Below are positions 1-5,859 of a stretch of 5,859 bases of DNA, one piece after another. The DNA is from Halobacteroidaceae bacterium (GTDB lineage: Bacteria > Bacillota > Halanaerobiia > B1SED10-174): NCBI GenBank assembly GCA_003550445.1, contig PUKG01000304.1, positions 1 through 5,859 of the forward strand, read 5' to 3'. The position numbers and the translations under genes are program-made. Every line of letters starts with the position of its first letter. Within the stretch, counting starts at the first letter, position 1. The notes beneath the pieces are model-generated. The model did no database searches, was not told the origin of the DNA, and was given only the letters and a program-made list of their open reading frames with translations.

Positions 1-81
1 GCAGACCTGGTTTTACCCCTGGAAGAAATCATCCCCTTTGTTAACAACATGTTCATCACCGGAGAAGAGGTGGAAGAATAA
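1..81 (+). CDS. cheB: C-terminal end of probable CheB chemotaxis methylesterase (partial)
   Basis: Reading frame 1 is open from the window edge and encodes 26 residues before a TAA stop. The segment reads ADLVLPLEEIIPFVNNMF and then an acidic tail. An L-P-L-[DE]-E-I-x-P stretch is typical of the extreme C terminus of CheB, the receptor glutamate methylesterase/deamidase that acts opposite CheR. The catalytic Ser-His-Asp residues and the receiver domain would lie upstream, outside the window. The stop codon shares its last A with the ATG of cheR, and the cheR ribosome binding site lies inside this gene, which points to translational coupling. The assignment rests on a short tail plus the cheR neighbour, so it is probable rather than certain. 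Confidence 0.72.
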   Translation, partial: ADLVLPLEEIIPFVNNMFITGEEVEE

Positions 82-857
82 TGACATTTTTGGAATTCAA
101 AGATCTCGTTTCAAAAGAACTTGATTTACGCCTTGATGCTTATAAGCTGAACCGGGTTGAGCGCCGGGTTTACAGCCTAATGCGCCGCTATCAGGTAGAA
201 GATCTGGGAGATTGTTTTCAAAGGCTTCAAGAAGATCAGGCTTTCAAAGAATCCTTTATTAAACACTTCACAATTAATACCTCAGAATTTTTCCGGAATC
301 CTACTTCCTTTAAATTCCTGGAAAACGTAGTCCTGCCAAAACTTTTCCAGGAAAATGAAAAAGTTAGAATCTGGAGTGCTGCCTGTTCAAACGGCTCCGA
401 GCCATATTCAGTAGCAATACTAATTAAAGAAATGGGAGTTTCTCCGGATCGCTACGAAATTCTGGCAACAGATATCGATCCTTTTATTCTTGATATTGCA
501 AAAAAAGGAGTTTACAACTCCCAGGCCCTCCTGAGGGTAGAAGATAAAATCGCAAAAAAGTACTTCAAACCTTCCGGAGAAGACCGGTTTCAGCTTGATG
601 AGAAAATTAAAAAGCAGGTCCGGTTTGCCCATCAGGACCTGCTAAAAGAAAAGTTTGAAAAGGGTTGGAATTTAATAATTTGCCGGAACTTTTTTATCTA
701 CCTGACCAGAGAAGGCAAGGATAATTTAACCAGGCGTTTTACCCAGTCCCTTACTTCTCCGGGTATCCTTTTTTTGGGAAATACTGAATTCATTTTCGAA
801 CCGGGAATTTTCGGATTGAAAAAAATAAACGGATCTTTTTACGAGAAATCCAGTTGA
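81..857 (+). CDS. cheR: CheR chemoreceptor glutamate O-methyltransferase
   Basis: CheR transfers a methyl group from S-adenosylmethionine to glutamates of chemoreceptors in the cytoplasm, for adaptation in chemotaxis. The 258-residue product is close to the usual family length. An N-terminal helical domain (about 1-70) ends in the conserved TSEFFRN segment (67-73). The SAM-binding loop WSAACSNGSEPYS is at 98-110, the acidic ATDIDP at 129-134, and the CRNFFIYL signature (usually CRNVLIYF) at 201-208. The LTSPGILFLGNTE strand-turn at 224-236 is also family-typical. The insert between the ATDIDP strand and DLL (about 145-185) is compact, resembling Bacillus-type CheR proteins that do not need a receptor pentapeptide tether; that last point is inference. 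The ATG is preceded by GAGGTGG at 67-73 with 7 nt spacing, and it overlaps the upstream cheB stop by one base. The 3' end overlaps convergent hflX by 19 bp. Confidence 0.96.
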   Translation: MTFLEFKDLVSKELDLRLDAYKLNRVERRVYSLMRRYQVEDLGDCFQRLQEDQAFKESFIKHFTINTSEFFRNPTSFKFLENVVLPKLFQENEKVRIWSAACSNGSEPYSVAILIKEMGVSPDRYEILATDIDPFILDIAKKGVYNSQALLRVEDKIAKKYFKPSGEDRFQLDEKIKKQVRFAHQDLLKEKFEKGWNLIICRNFFIYLTREGKDNLTRRFTQSLTSPGILFLGNTEFIFEPGIFGLKKINGSFYEKSS

Positions 858-2536
858 CCTTTAATTTCCCGGTAGAGTTCTTCCCCTATTTTTACCCGCA
901 TTCTAATTCCTTCATCCTCATATTCTTCCTTGAGAACCTGGGCCTGGCGGTGCAGGATATCAATAATTCCCCCCTGGGAATAGGGGACCAAAAGCTCCCT
1001 GGTTTCCATGCCTTCTCCCAGGACATCCCCAAGGCACTCAAGGAGATGCGTAATGTTCTCTCCGGTTCGAGCAGAAACAGCAACTGCGGGTTCATAACGC
1101 CGAACCAGGTTTTTTAATTCCTCAGGATCGGGATAAAGGTCCATTTTATTGAACACCGTTAAAACCGGTTTATCGAGAACCTCAAGTTCTTCCAGGACTT
1201 CCAAAACCGTTTCCATTTGCTCGGTAAAGCGGGGATGGCAGGCATCAACAACCATCAGCAGGGCATCAGCCTGTTCAACCCCTTCAAGGGTAGCCCGAAA
1301 AGCTGCAATCAGGTGGGTGGGAATATTTTTGATAAACCCAACTGTATCGGTGAGAAGCACTTCCCGTCCATCAGGAAGGCGGCAGCCCCTGATAGTGGGA
1401 TCAAGGGTTGCAAATAATTGGTCGGCAGTTTTTACTCTGGCCCCCGTTATTTTGTTAAGAAGGGTTGATTTTCCGGCATTTGTATAACCTACCATTGCAA
1501 CAAATGGCAATCTTCTCCCCTGCTGTAGAAGCTGGCGCTGTTTTTTTATCTGCTCCAGCTCTTTTTTAAGCTCGGTTATCCGGTCTCTTATTCGCCGGCG
1601 GTCAACCTCAAGCTTGGTTTCCCCCGGACCTCTTGTTCCAATACCTCCGGCAAGTCTTGATAATTCCTGCCCCCTACCCACCAGTCTTGGCAAAAGGTAG
1701 TTTAATTGGGCAAGTTCCACCTGGATCTGCCCTTCCCGGGTATGGGCGTGCCGGGCAAAAATATCCAAAATTAACTGGCTGCGGTCAATAACCCTGGTCT
1801 GGACAGCCTCCTGGAGATTATGCTGCTGGGCCGGGGTCAATTCAATATCAAATATTACCAGGGAAATCCCCTGGCGGCTCACTTCTTTTGCCAGTTCAGA
1901 AACCTTTCCCTTGCCCAAATAATAGGCCGGGTCGGGTTTTTCTCTTTTTTGTTCAATTTCTTCTATCACCTGGCCTCCAGCCGTTTCTACAAGGAGGGCC
2001 ATCTCCTTTAGATCACTTTCCCTTTCTCCAGAAGAAATCCCTACGGTAAGAACTCTTTCCCGGACCTTTCCTTCCCAGGCTTCGTGGAGAACCCTCCAGG
2101 ACCTTTCCATTTCCGAAAAAAGGTCTCTTCCGTCTACCTGATTGGCAGTTTCCGGTCCCCAGCTGATCCTTTCAAGCAAACCTTTTTCTTCAACCTGCTG
2201 AATGCCATAAAAAACAAAACCCTGTTCCGGGGCAGTAATCAATAAAACCCAGGCAGGCTGAAATTCGCCGAAAAAGCGCTCCTCTACCTCCATAATGCTG
2301 ATTACTTCCCTGGACAGGATAACAATTCCCTGGCGGGAAAAAGGATTTTCCTTTTTAATTTCTGCTTCATTTGGATTTTCAGGATCTATTTCATCTCTGA
2401 CCCGACCTTTCCGGTCCAAAAGCAAAGGAATTTCTCCCGATGGTGACAGGTCGTCCCAGAGCTCTTCTAACACTGATGTCTGCAGCTTTCCATCGCTAAA
2501 TAGCTGATACCCTTTAAGTCCTTTTTTCCTGCTCAA
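839..2536 (-). CDS. hflX: GTPase HflX, long form with N-terminal extension
   Basis: HflX is a ribosome-binding GTPase of the Obg-HflX superfamily; in other bacteria it splits stalled or stress-damaged ribosomes. In the 565-residue product the HflX N-terminal domain starts near residue 161 (RVLTVGISSG), with YYLGKGKVSEL at 205-215. The hallmark GGIGTRGPGETKLE is at 297-310 and a basic coiled-coil linker at about 312-340. The GTPase motifs follow: G1 GYTNAGKST 350-358, G2 around T377 in FATLDPT, G3 DTVGF 397-401, G4 NKMD 463-466, G5 SAR 488-490. All are intact, so it should bind and hydrolyse GTP. E. coli HflX has about 426 residues; here about 160 extra residues precede the core, as in some clostridial homologues. 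The start is TTG, 6 nt after the rex stop, with AAAGGAG inside the last rex codons about 13 nt away, a rather long spacing. It is probably co-transcribed with rex. Confidence 0.96.
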   Translation of the reverse strand: MSRKKGLKGYQLFSDGKLQTSVLEELWDDLSPSGEIPLLLDRKGRVRDEIDPENPNEAEIKKENPFSRQGIVILSREVISIMEVEERFFGEFQPAWVLLITAPEQGFVFYGIQQVEEKGLLERISWGPETANQVDGRDLFSEMERSWRVLHEAWEGKVRERVLTVGISSGERESDLKEMALLVETAGGQVIEEIEQKREKPDPAYYLGKGKVSELAKEVSRQGISLVIFDIELTPAQQHNLQEAVQTRVIDRSQLILDIFARHAHTREGQIQVELAQLNYLLPRLVGRGQELSRLAGGIGTRGPGETKLEVDRRRIRDRITELKKELEQIKKQRQLLQQGRRLPFVAMVGYTNAGKSTLLNKITGARVKTADQLFATLDPTIRGCRLPDGREVLLTDTVGFIKNIPTHLIAAFRATLEGVEQADALLMVVDACHPRFTEQMETVLEVLEELEVLDKPVLTVFNKMDLYPDPEELKNLVRRYEPAVAVSARTGENITHLLECLGDVLGEGMETRELLVPYSQGGIIDILHRQAQVLKEEYEDEGIRMRVKIGEELYREIKGQLDFS

Positions 2537-2542
2537 ATCAGG

Positions 2543-3184
2543 CTATTCGCTCCTTTCAGTAGAATAATTAAGGTGGTAAACAAGGGCCATAAGACTAACC
2601 GATAGGTCCTCGTTTCGGACATTTACATCTTCCGGAACCTGAAGGTGTTCGGGAGAAAAGTTCCAGATTCCCTTTATTCCAACCTTTACCATCCTATCAG
2701 CAACTTCCTGGGCAGATTCAGCTGGAACAGCAACAATACCCAGGCTAATATCCTCTTCTTTAATTTTTTCTTCCATGTTTTCAAGGCTTTCGACTTTTAG
2801 ATTATGGATGTATGTACCCACCACCCGAGGGTCATTGTCAAAAACCGCTCTAACTTCAAGGCCGTGTTTTAAAAAGCCCTGGTAATTAATCAGGGCCCGA
2901 CCCAGGTTACCTGCGCCAACAATGAGCATGGGCCAGGATTTTTCTAAACCCAGAATTTTCTGTAAATGCCGCCTTAAAATTGGAACTTCGTACCCCACTC
3001 CCCTGCGGCCAAATTCTCCGTAATAGGAAAGGTCTTTCCGAACCTGGGCGGAGGGAATTCCAATTCGCTGTCCCAAGTCCTGGGAGGAAATAACTTCAAT
3101 TTCTTTTTTTTCCATACCCAAAAGGGCCCGGTAGTAAATTGGAAGCCTCTCGATTGTCGTCTTTGGGATTTTGAATCCTTTCAC
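2543..3184 (-). CDS. rex: Redox-sensing transcriptional repressor Rex
   Basis: Rex is a homodimeric cytoplasmic repressor that binds DNA when NADH/NAD+ is low and is released by NADH, controlling fermentation and respiration genes. The 213-residue product matches family length. Residues 1-80 form the winged-helix DNA-binding domain, with the near-invariant QVRKDLSYYGEFGRRGVGY at 47-65. A Rossmann NAD(H) domain follows, with the dinucleotide loop VGAGNLG at 89-95 and VFDNDP at 114-119. The C-terminal segment (about 175-205, FSP, VRNEDLSVSLMAL, YHL) carries the domain-swapped helix typical of Rex. The start is GTG: an in-frame TGA lies immediately before it, so the protein cannot start further upstream, and AGGGAG stands about 8 nt away. 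The gene lies 49 nt downstream of tRNA-Phe and 6 nt upstream of hflX. No convincing Rex operator was found in front of it. Confidence 0.97.
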   Translation of the reverse strand: MKGFKIPKTTIERLPIYYRALLGMEKKEIEVISSQDLGQRIGIPSAQVRKDLSYYGEFGRRGVGYEVPILRRHLQKILGLEKSWPMLIVGAGNLGRALINYQGFLKHGLEVRAVFDNDPRVVGTYIHNLKVESLENMEEKIKEEDISLGIVAVPAESAQEVADRMVKVGIKGIWNFSPEHLQVPEDVNVRNEDLSVSLMALVYHLNYSTERSE

Positions 3185-3233
3185 TCAATCCACTCCCTCT
3201 CTTGTGCAGTTTTTCCCAAGCAATAACAAAAAA

Positions 3234-3309
3234 TGGTGGTGAGACCCAGAATCGAACTGGGGACACGAGGATTTTCAGTCCTCTGCTCTACCTACTGAGC
3301 TATCTCACC
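3234..3309 (-). tRNA. tRNA-Phe (anticodon GAA), CCA encoded
   Basis: The minus strand folds into a complete 76-nt cloverleaf. The acceptor stem GGTGAGA/TCTCACC is perfect over 7 bp, the D stem is GCTC/GAGC with loop AGTAGGTA, and the anticodon stem is GAGGA/TCCTC with loop CTGAAAA. The anticodon GAA therefore sits at plus-strand 3274-3276. The variable loop is GTGTC and the T stem CCCAG/CTGGG has loop TTCGATT. Discriminator A and a genome-encoded CCA follow. The arms closely resemble the E. coli tRNA-Phe layout, supporting phenylalanine. A run of six T follows directly after CCA on the minus strand (plus 3228-3233), then rex begins 49 nt after the tRNA end, with no second promoter seen between them. 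Confidence 0.97.
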
Positions 3310-3354
3310 ACGGCAAAAACCTTTATTTCAAAATCTTATCTTATTGCTGTGTAG

Positions 3355-3384
3355 ATTATAGCACAACCCCCACTTTCTTTTCAA
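3355..3384 (-). promoter_or_regulatory. Sigma-A-type promoter for tRNA-Phe, probably also rex-hflX
   Basis: On the minus strand a TTGAAA -35 element (plus 3379-3384) is separated by 18 bp from a perfect TATAAT -10 element (plus 3355-3360). TGTG followed by one base precedes the -10, matching the TRTG extended -10 motif common in Bacillota. The predicted transcription start is an A near 3348, which would leave a leader of about 39 nt before the mature tRNA. The position, orientation and quality make it the obvious promoter for the tRNA; read-through into rex and hflX is inferred from the short gaps. Confidence 0.8.
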
Positions 3385-3471
3385 TACTTTTTTTAATTCC
3401 TTCTAATATTTTCCCAACAGTTCCTCTCCCCTAAATCTTTCCAGAGAAGGATAACTGGATTCCCTAAAGAA

Positions 3472-3477
3472 TATATT
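3472..3477 (+). promoter_or_regulatory. Weak candidate -10 element for the lemA operon
   Basis: An AT-rich TATATTATA tract at 3472-3480 lies about 35 nt upstream of the lemA start and could contain a -10 hexamer (TATATT or TATTAT). No good TTGACA-like -35 sits at 16-18 bp spacing, so the promoter is uncertain. The rest of the region between the divergent tRNA promoter and lemA shows no other recognisable site. Confidence 0.25.
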
Positions 3478-3498
3478 ATACCAAAACAAACATGGAAA

Positions 3499-3506
3499 AG
3501 AGGTGA
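3499..3506 (+). promoter_or_regulatory. Ribosome binding site that decides the lemA start
   Basis: AGAGGTGA closely matches the anti-Shine-Dalgarno complement AGGAGGTGA. It overlaps the GTG at 3503, so that GTG is part of the binding site rather than a start with its own site. The in-frame TTG at 3512 follows after 5 nt (8 nt counted from the AGAGG core), which is ordinary spacing. An ATG at 3492 is out of frame and runs into TGA after four codons. Confidence 0.6.
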
Positions 3507-3511
3507 ATTTT

Positions 3512-4069
3512 TTGGGATTTAACCAGATTTTAATTATTATTTTTGGAATCCTTGGTCTGGCCATAATTTTCATTTATAACCGATTAATTATTTACCGAAA
3601 CCGGGTTGATAATGCCTGGTCTCAGATTGACGTCCAGCTCAAACGCCGCTACGATCTAATTCCCAACCTTGTAGAAACCGTTCAGGCTTACGCTCGTCAC
3701 GAACGGGAAACCTTTGCCCAGATTACCGAAGCAAGGACCCGTGCTATTGCCGCTGCAAGTGTTAAAGAACAGGAAAAAGCCGAAAATGACCTGACCAGAA
3801 ACCTTCACCGCCTTATTGCAGTAGCCGAAAATTATCCAGACCTTAAGGCAAATAAAAATTTCCTGATGCTCCAGGAGGAGCTAGCTGGAACCGAAAGCAA
3901 AATTGCCTTTGCCCGACAGTTTTACAACGATTCCGTTATGGCCTACAACACAAGGTTACAGATGTTCCCCAATAACCTTCTGGCCGGTATTTTCGGTTTT
4001 AAAAACCGTGATTACCTGGAAATTGAAGGCCTGGAGCGGGAACCCCAGCGGGTTTCATTTGATAATTAG
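3512..4069 (+). CDS. lemA: LemA family membrane-anchored protein
   Basis: LemA proteins have an N-terminal membrane helix followed by a helical-bundle domain, and their biochemical role is still unclear. The product is 185 residues from the chosen TTG (188 if the GTG at 3503 is used), normal for the family. Residues about 4-24 form a hydrophobic anchor (ILIIIFGILGLAIIFIYN). The family signature follows closely: AWSQIDVQLKRRYDLIPNL begins at 35, then a helical region with YARHE, then YPDLKANKNF at 108-117, the TESKIAFARQFYN segment, and FPNNLLAGIFGF ending near 163. TTG 3512 is preferred because AGAGGTGA lies just upstream; the longer GTG version has no separate binding site. It is the first gene of a run with htpX 15 nt downstream, a pairing common in bacteria that suggests a shared role at the membrane. 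Confidence 0.94.
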   Translation: MGFNQILIIIFGILGLAIIFIYNRLIIYRNRVDNAWSQIDVQLKRRYDLIPNLVETVQAYARHERETFAQITEARTRAIAAASVKEQEKAENDLTRNLHRLIAVAENYPDLKANKNFLMLQEELAGTESKIAFARQFYNDSVMAYNTRLQMFPNNLLAGIFGFKNRDYLEIEGLEREPQRVSFDN

Positions 4070-4084
4070 GAAGGAGGAGTTCCT

Positions 4085-4975
4085 TTGTACCAGGCAATTG
4101 CAAGAAACAGGAGAAATTCCTGGCTATTAATGTTTCTTTTTATATTGCTTTTCGTCGCCGTAGGCTTTATTTTCGGGGAGTACACCGGCAGCGGATACTT
4201 TGGGCTTTTAATTGCATTTTTGATTGCTCTATTGCTCTGTTTCGGCTCCTATTATTACAGTGATAGTATTGTCCTTAAAGCAACAGGAGCAAGGCCTGCA
4301 AAAAAAGAGGAGTATCCCCACCTGGTTCATTCAATCGAAGGACTGGCAATTGGATCCGGTCTTCCAACTCCCGGGTTATATATCATTGATGATCCAACCC
4401 CCAATGCCTTTGCAACGGGAAGAAATCCCGAAAAAGGGGTTGTTGCAGTAACGACAGGTCTTATTGAAAAATTAAATAGGGTTGAGATTGAAGGAGTCCT
4501 AGCCCATGAAATGGCCCATATTAAAAATTATGATACCCGCCTTGCTACCCTTGCAGCTGTGATGGTAGGGGCAATAGTTCTTTTGAGCGAGTGGATGCGG
4601 AGAAGTTTCTTTTTTCGCAGTATGCGGCGCTCGTCCTCAAGCAACAGGCGGGGAGCAGGCCCTGAGGCTGTGATTATGGTCCTGGGAATTCTAATGGCTA
4701 TTCTGGCTCCCATTTTTGCCCAGCTTTTACGCCTGGCAATTTCCCGGAAAAGGGAGTTTCTTGCCGATGCTGATGGGGCAATGATTACCAGATACCCGGA
4801 AGGCCTTGCCAGCGCCCTGGAAAAAATTTCTTCCGAGCCCCAGAAACTAAAAAACGCCTCCCAGGCAACGGCTCCCCTTTTTATTGTTAACCCTTTCAGC
4901 GCAAAAGGAGCTAACAACCTTTTCAGTACTCACCCCCCAATCCAGGAAAGAGTATCGGCACTTCGAAAAATGTAA
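4085..4975 (+). CDS. htpX: HtpX-type membrane zinc metalloprotease (peptidase M48)
   Basis: HtpX is an integral-membrane zinc endopeptidase that degrades misfolded or damaged membrane proteins. The 296-residue product fits the family. Two N-terminal membrane helices (about 13-32 and 38-58) precede the protease domain. The zinc-binding HEMAH is at 141-145, with catalytic E142 and ligands H141 and H145. The third ligand is probably E224 in the conserved REFLADADGA (223-232). Two further hydrophobic segments (about 153-168 and 194-217) flank a basic, serine-rich loop at 172-190. The C-terminal STHPPIQERV at 281-290 is family-typical. The active site is intact. The start is TTG: AAGGAGGAG at 4071-4079 lies 5 nt upstream, and an in-frame stop (the lemA TAG, 4067-4069) excludes a much longer form. 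Spacing from lemA is 15 nt and to the next gene 32 nt, so co-transcription is likely. Confidence 0.95.
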   Translation: MYQAIARNRRNSWLLMFLFILLFVAVGFIFGEYTGSGYFGLLIAFLIALLLCFGSYYYSDSIVLKATGARPAKKEEYPHLVHSIEGLAIGSGLPTPGLYIIDDPTPNAFATGRNPEKGVVAVTTGLIEKLNRVEIEGVLAHEMAHIKNYDTRLATLAAVMVGAIVLLSEWMRRSFFFRSMRRSSSSNRRGAGPEAVIMVLGILMAILAPIFAQLLRLAISRKREFLADADGAMITRYPEGLASALEKISSEPQKLKNASQATAPLFIVNPFSAKGANNLFSTHPPIQERVSALRKM

Positions 4976-5007
4976 GACCCAATACTAACATCAAGGAGGA
5001 AATTTTA

Positions 5008-5859
5008 GTGCCTGATTATCTTGTTGTTCTAAACAAAGACGAGGATACTGTTTCCTTTATCGATCCCGCCCGGGGAAAAACTCACAAAAAAATCCATGTT
5101 GACCATAACCCCCATGAAGTGGTGATCTCAAAAGACCGCAGTAAAACCTATGTTACCTGTTCCCTGGGAAACCGGCTGAATATTATTGATAACGAAAAGA
5201 TGGAAGTTTCAAAAACCCTTGACCACCCGGATTTTGATTTCCCTCACGGTGTTGGCTTAAGCCCTGACGGAAAAAAATTATTTATTGCTTCCACCTATTC
5301 TGCCAAAATTTTCGTTATCGACACAGAAACAGAGCAGATAACAGATGTAATTCCCACATTTCAAAAACACTCCCACATGATTTCCATTACCCCGGAAGGC
5401 GATAAAATATTTGTCCCCAATATTGGCAGTGATAACATTACCGTTTTTGATCCCCGGACAAACAAAATTACCAACCATTTCCCCGTTGGCCGCGGCCCGG
5501 AAGGTGTTTCGGTTCACCCAAAATCCCCTGTTCTTTACGTAGCAAATCAGGATGACGATACCTTATTCTGCATCGACATTCAAAGTTCCCAGGTTATTCA
5601 CAAGCTTCGCCTTGGAAGATGCCCAATCCGGGCGGTTTTTTCTCCCGACGGTCGCTATTGCCTGATACCCAATCGGGAAGCCAATAACCTTTCTGTAATT
5701 GATACGGTGTTCCCCCGCAAAGAAGAAAAACGCCCCTGGGAAATTAAACGAATCCCCACGGGGATCTGGCCGGGAGGAACGGTTTTTAATCCTGAAGGCG
5801 ACAAAGCCTTTACAGCCAACAATAAAACCAACGATATTTCAGTTATTAACATGGAAACA
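5008..5859 (+). CDS. YVTN-type beta-propeller repeat protein (3' end outside window)
   Basis: The frame is open for 284 codons from a GTG start to the window edge with no stop. AAGGAGGA at 4993-5000 stands 7 nt before the GTG. The sequence repeats a blade of roughly 43 residues with the pattern LYVAN-x-SDNxIxVID-x-TN-x-I-x-VG-x-xPxGVxxSPDGK. Blades start near residues 4, 47, 91, 134, 176, 218 and 267; the seventh is cut. SPDG or equivalent turns are at 85-88 (SPDG), 128-131 (TPEG), 212-215 (SPDG) and 261-264 (NPEG). This matches the 40-residue YVTN/lactonase-like propeller superfamily, whose members range from secreted surface proteins to enzymes and ligand binders, so the function is not predictable. 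No signal peptide or membrane anchor is visible at the N terminus (PDYLVVLNKDED), which suggests a cytoplasmic protein unless the start is wrong. Position and spacing suggest it belongs to the lemA-htpX operon. Confidence 0.85.
   Translation, partial: MPDYLVVLNKDEDTVSFIDPARGKTHKKIHVDHNPHEVVISKDRSKTYVTCSLGNRLNIIDNEKMEVSKTLDHPDFDFPHGVGLSPDGKKLFIASTYSAKIFVIDTETEQITDVIPTFQKHSHMISITPEGDKIFVPNIGSDNITVFDPRTNKITNHFPVGRGPEGVSVHPKSPVLYVANQDDDTLFCIDIQSSQVIHKLRLGRCPIRAVFSPDGRYCLIPNREANNLSVIDTVFPRKEEKRPWEIKRIPTGIWPGGTVFNPEGDKAFTANNKTNDISVINMET

Noticed and set aside
800..873. Inverted repeat ACCGGGAA / TTCCCGGT spanning the cheR-hflX junction
   Set aside because: The arms are 8 bp with a loop of about 58 nt, lie within coding sequence and have no following T-run, so this is not a credible terminator or operator.
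1149..1487. Plus-strand open frame of 112 codons opposite hflX
   Set aside because: It lies wholly inside the conserved GTPase domain of hflX on the other strand, has no ribosome binding site pattern that persuades, and encodes a serine/arginine-rich, low-information product; it is a shadow frame.
3228..3233. Six-T run right after tRNA-Phe as an intrinsic terminator
   Set aside because: No separate GC-rich hairpin precedes it; only the tRNA acceptor stem is adjacent, so it is more likely part of the spacer to rex than a true terminator.
3234..3309. tRNA gene as an integration site for a mobile element
   Set aside because: No integrase gene, no direct repeat of the tRNA 3' end and no phage-like genes occur on either side; the neighbours are ordinary housekeeping genes.
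4598..4655. Basic serine-rich stretch in HtpX (residues 172-190) as a foreign insertion or frameshift
   Set aside because: Reading frame and flanking motifs are intact, and variable charged loops between the HEXXH helix and the third zinc ligand are usual in this protease family.
4528..4917. Minus-strand open frame of 129 codons opposite htpX
   Set aside because: It is antisense to the conserved catalytic half of htpX and resembles no family; it is a shadow frame.

Overview
The window looks like an ordinary chromosomal stretch from a member of the Bacillota, most likely a Clostridia-type anaerobe. That rests on the redox repressor Rex, a long-form HflX GTPase, strong AGGAGG-type Shine-Dalgarno sites, frequent TTG and GTG starts, a moderate-to-low G+C content and a TRTG extended -10 promoter. 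I would not name a genus from sequence alone.

Layout. (1) Positions 1-857, plus strand: the last codons of a probable cheB methylesterase, whose stop overlaps by one base the start of cheR, a chemoreceptor methyltransferase. This is the tail of a chemotaxis operon. (2) Positions 839-3309, minus strand: a probable transcription unit reading tRNA-Phe(GAA), then rex, then hflX, from a good sigma-A-type promoter at 3355-3384. The end of hflX overlaps the end of cheR by 19 bp in convergent orientation, so the two units meet with no intergenic terminator. (3) Positions 3185-3511: 327 bases without a protein gene. They hold the tRNA, its promoter and leader, and the divergent upstream region of lemA, where only a weak AT-rich -10-like element is seen. 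(4) Positions 3512-5859, plus strand: lemA, htpX (membrane zinc protease) and a YVTN-type beta-propeller gene cut by the window end, tightly spaced and each with a Shine-Dalgarno site, so probably one operon.

Functionally, CheB and CheR set receptor methylation during chemotactic adaptation. Rex senses the NADH/NAD+ ratio and represses fermentation or respiration genes. HflX is a ribosome-associated GTPase. LemA and HtpX are a common membrane-protein pair, HtpX being a membrane-quality-control protease. The propeller gene is the least predictable member: it repeats a roughly 43-residue blade at least six times, lacks a signal peptide, and places histidines at the same blade position in three blades.

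I found no mobile element, CRISPR array, phage gene, toxin-antitoxin pair or convincing new system. The points worth a second look are modest: the propeller gene, the N-terminal extension of HflX, the tRNA-rex linkage, the convergent overlap, and the predominance of non-ATG starts.
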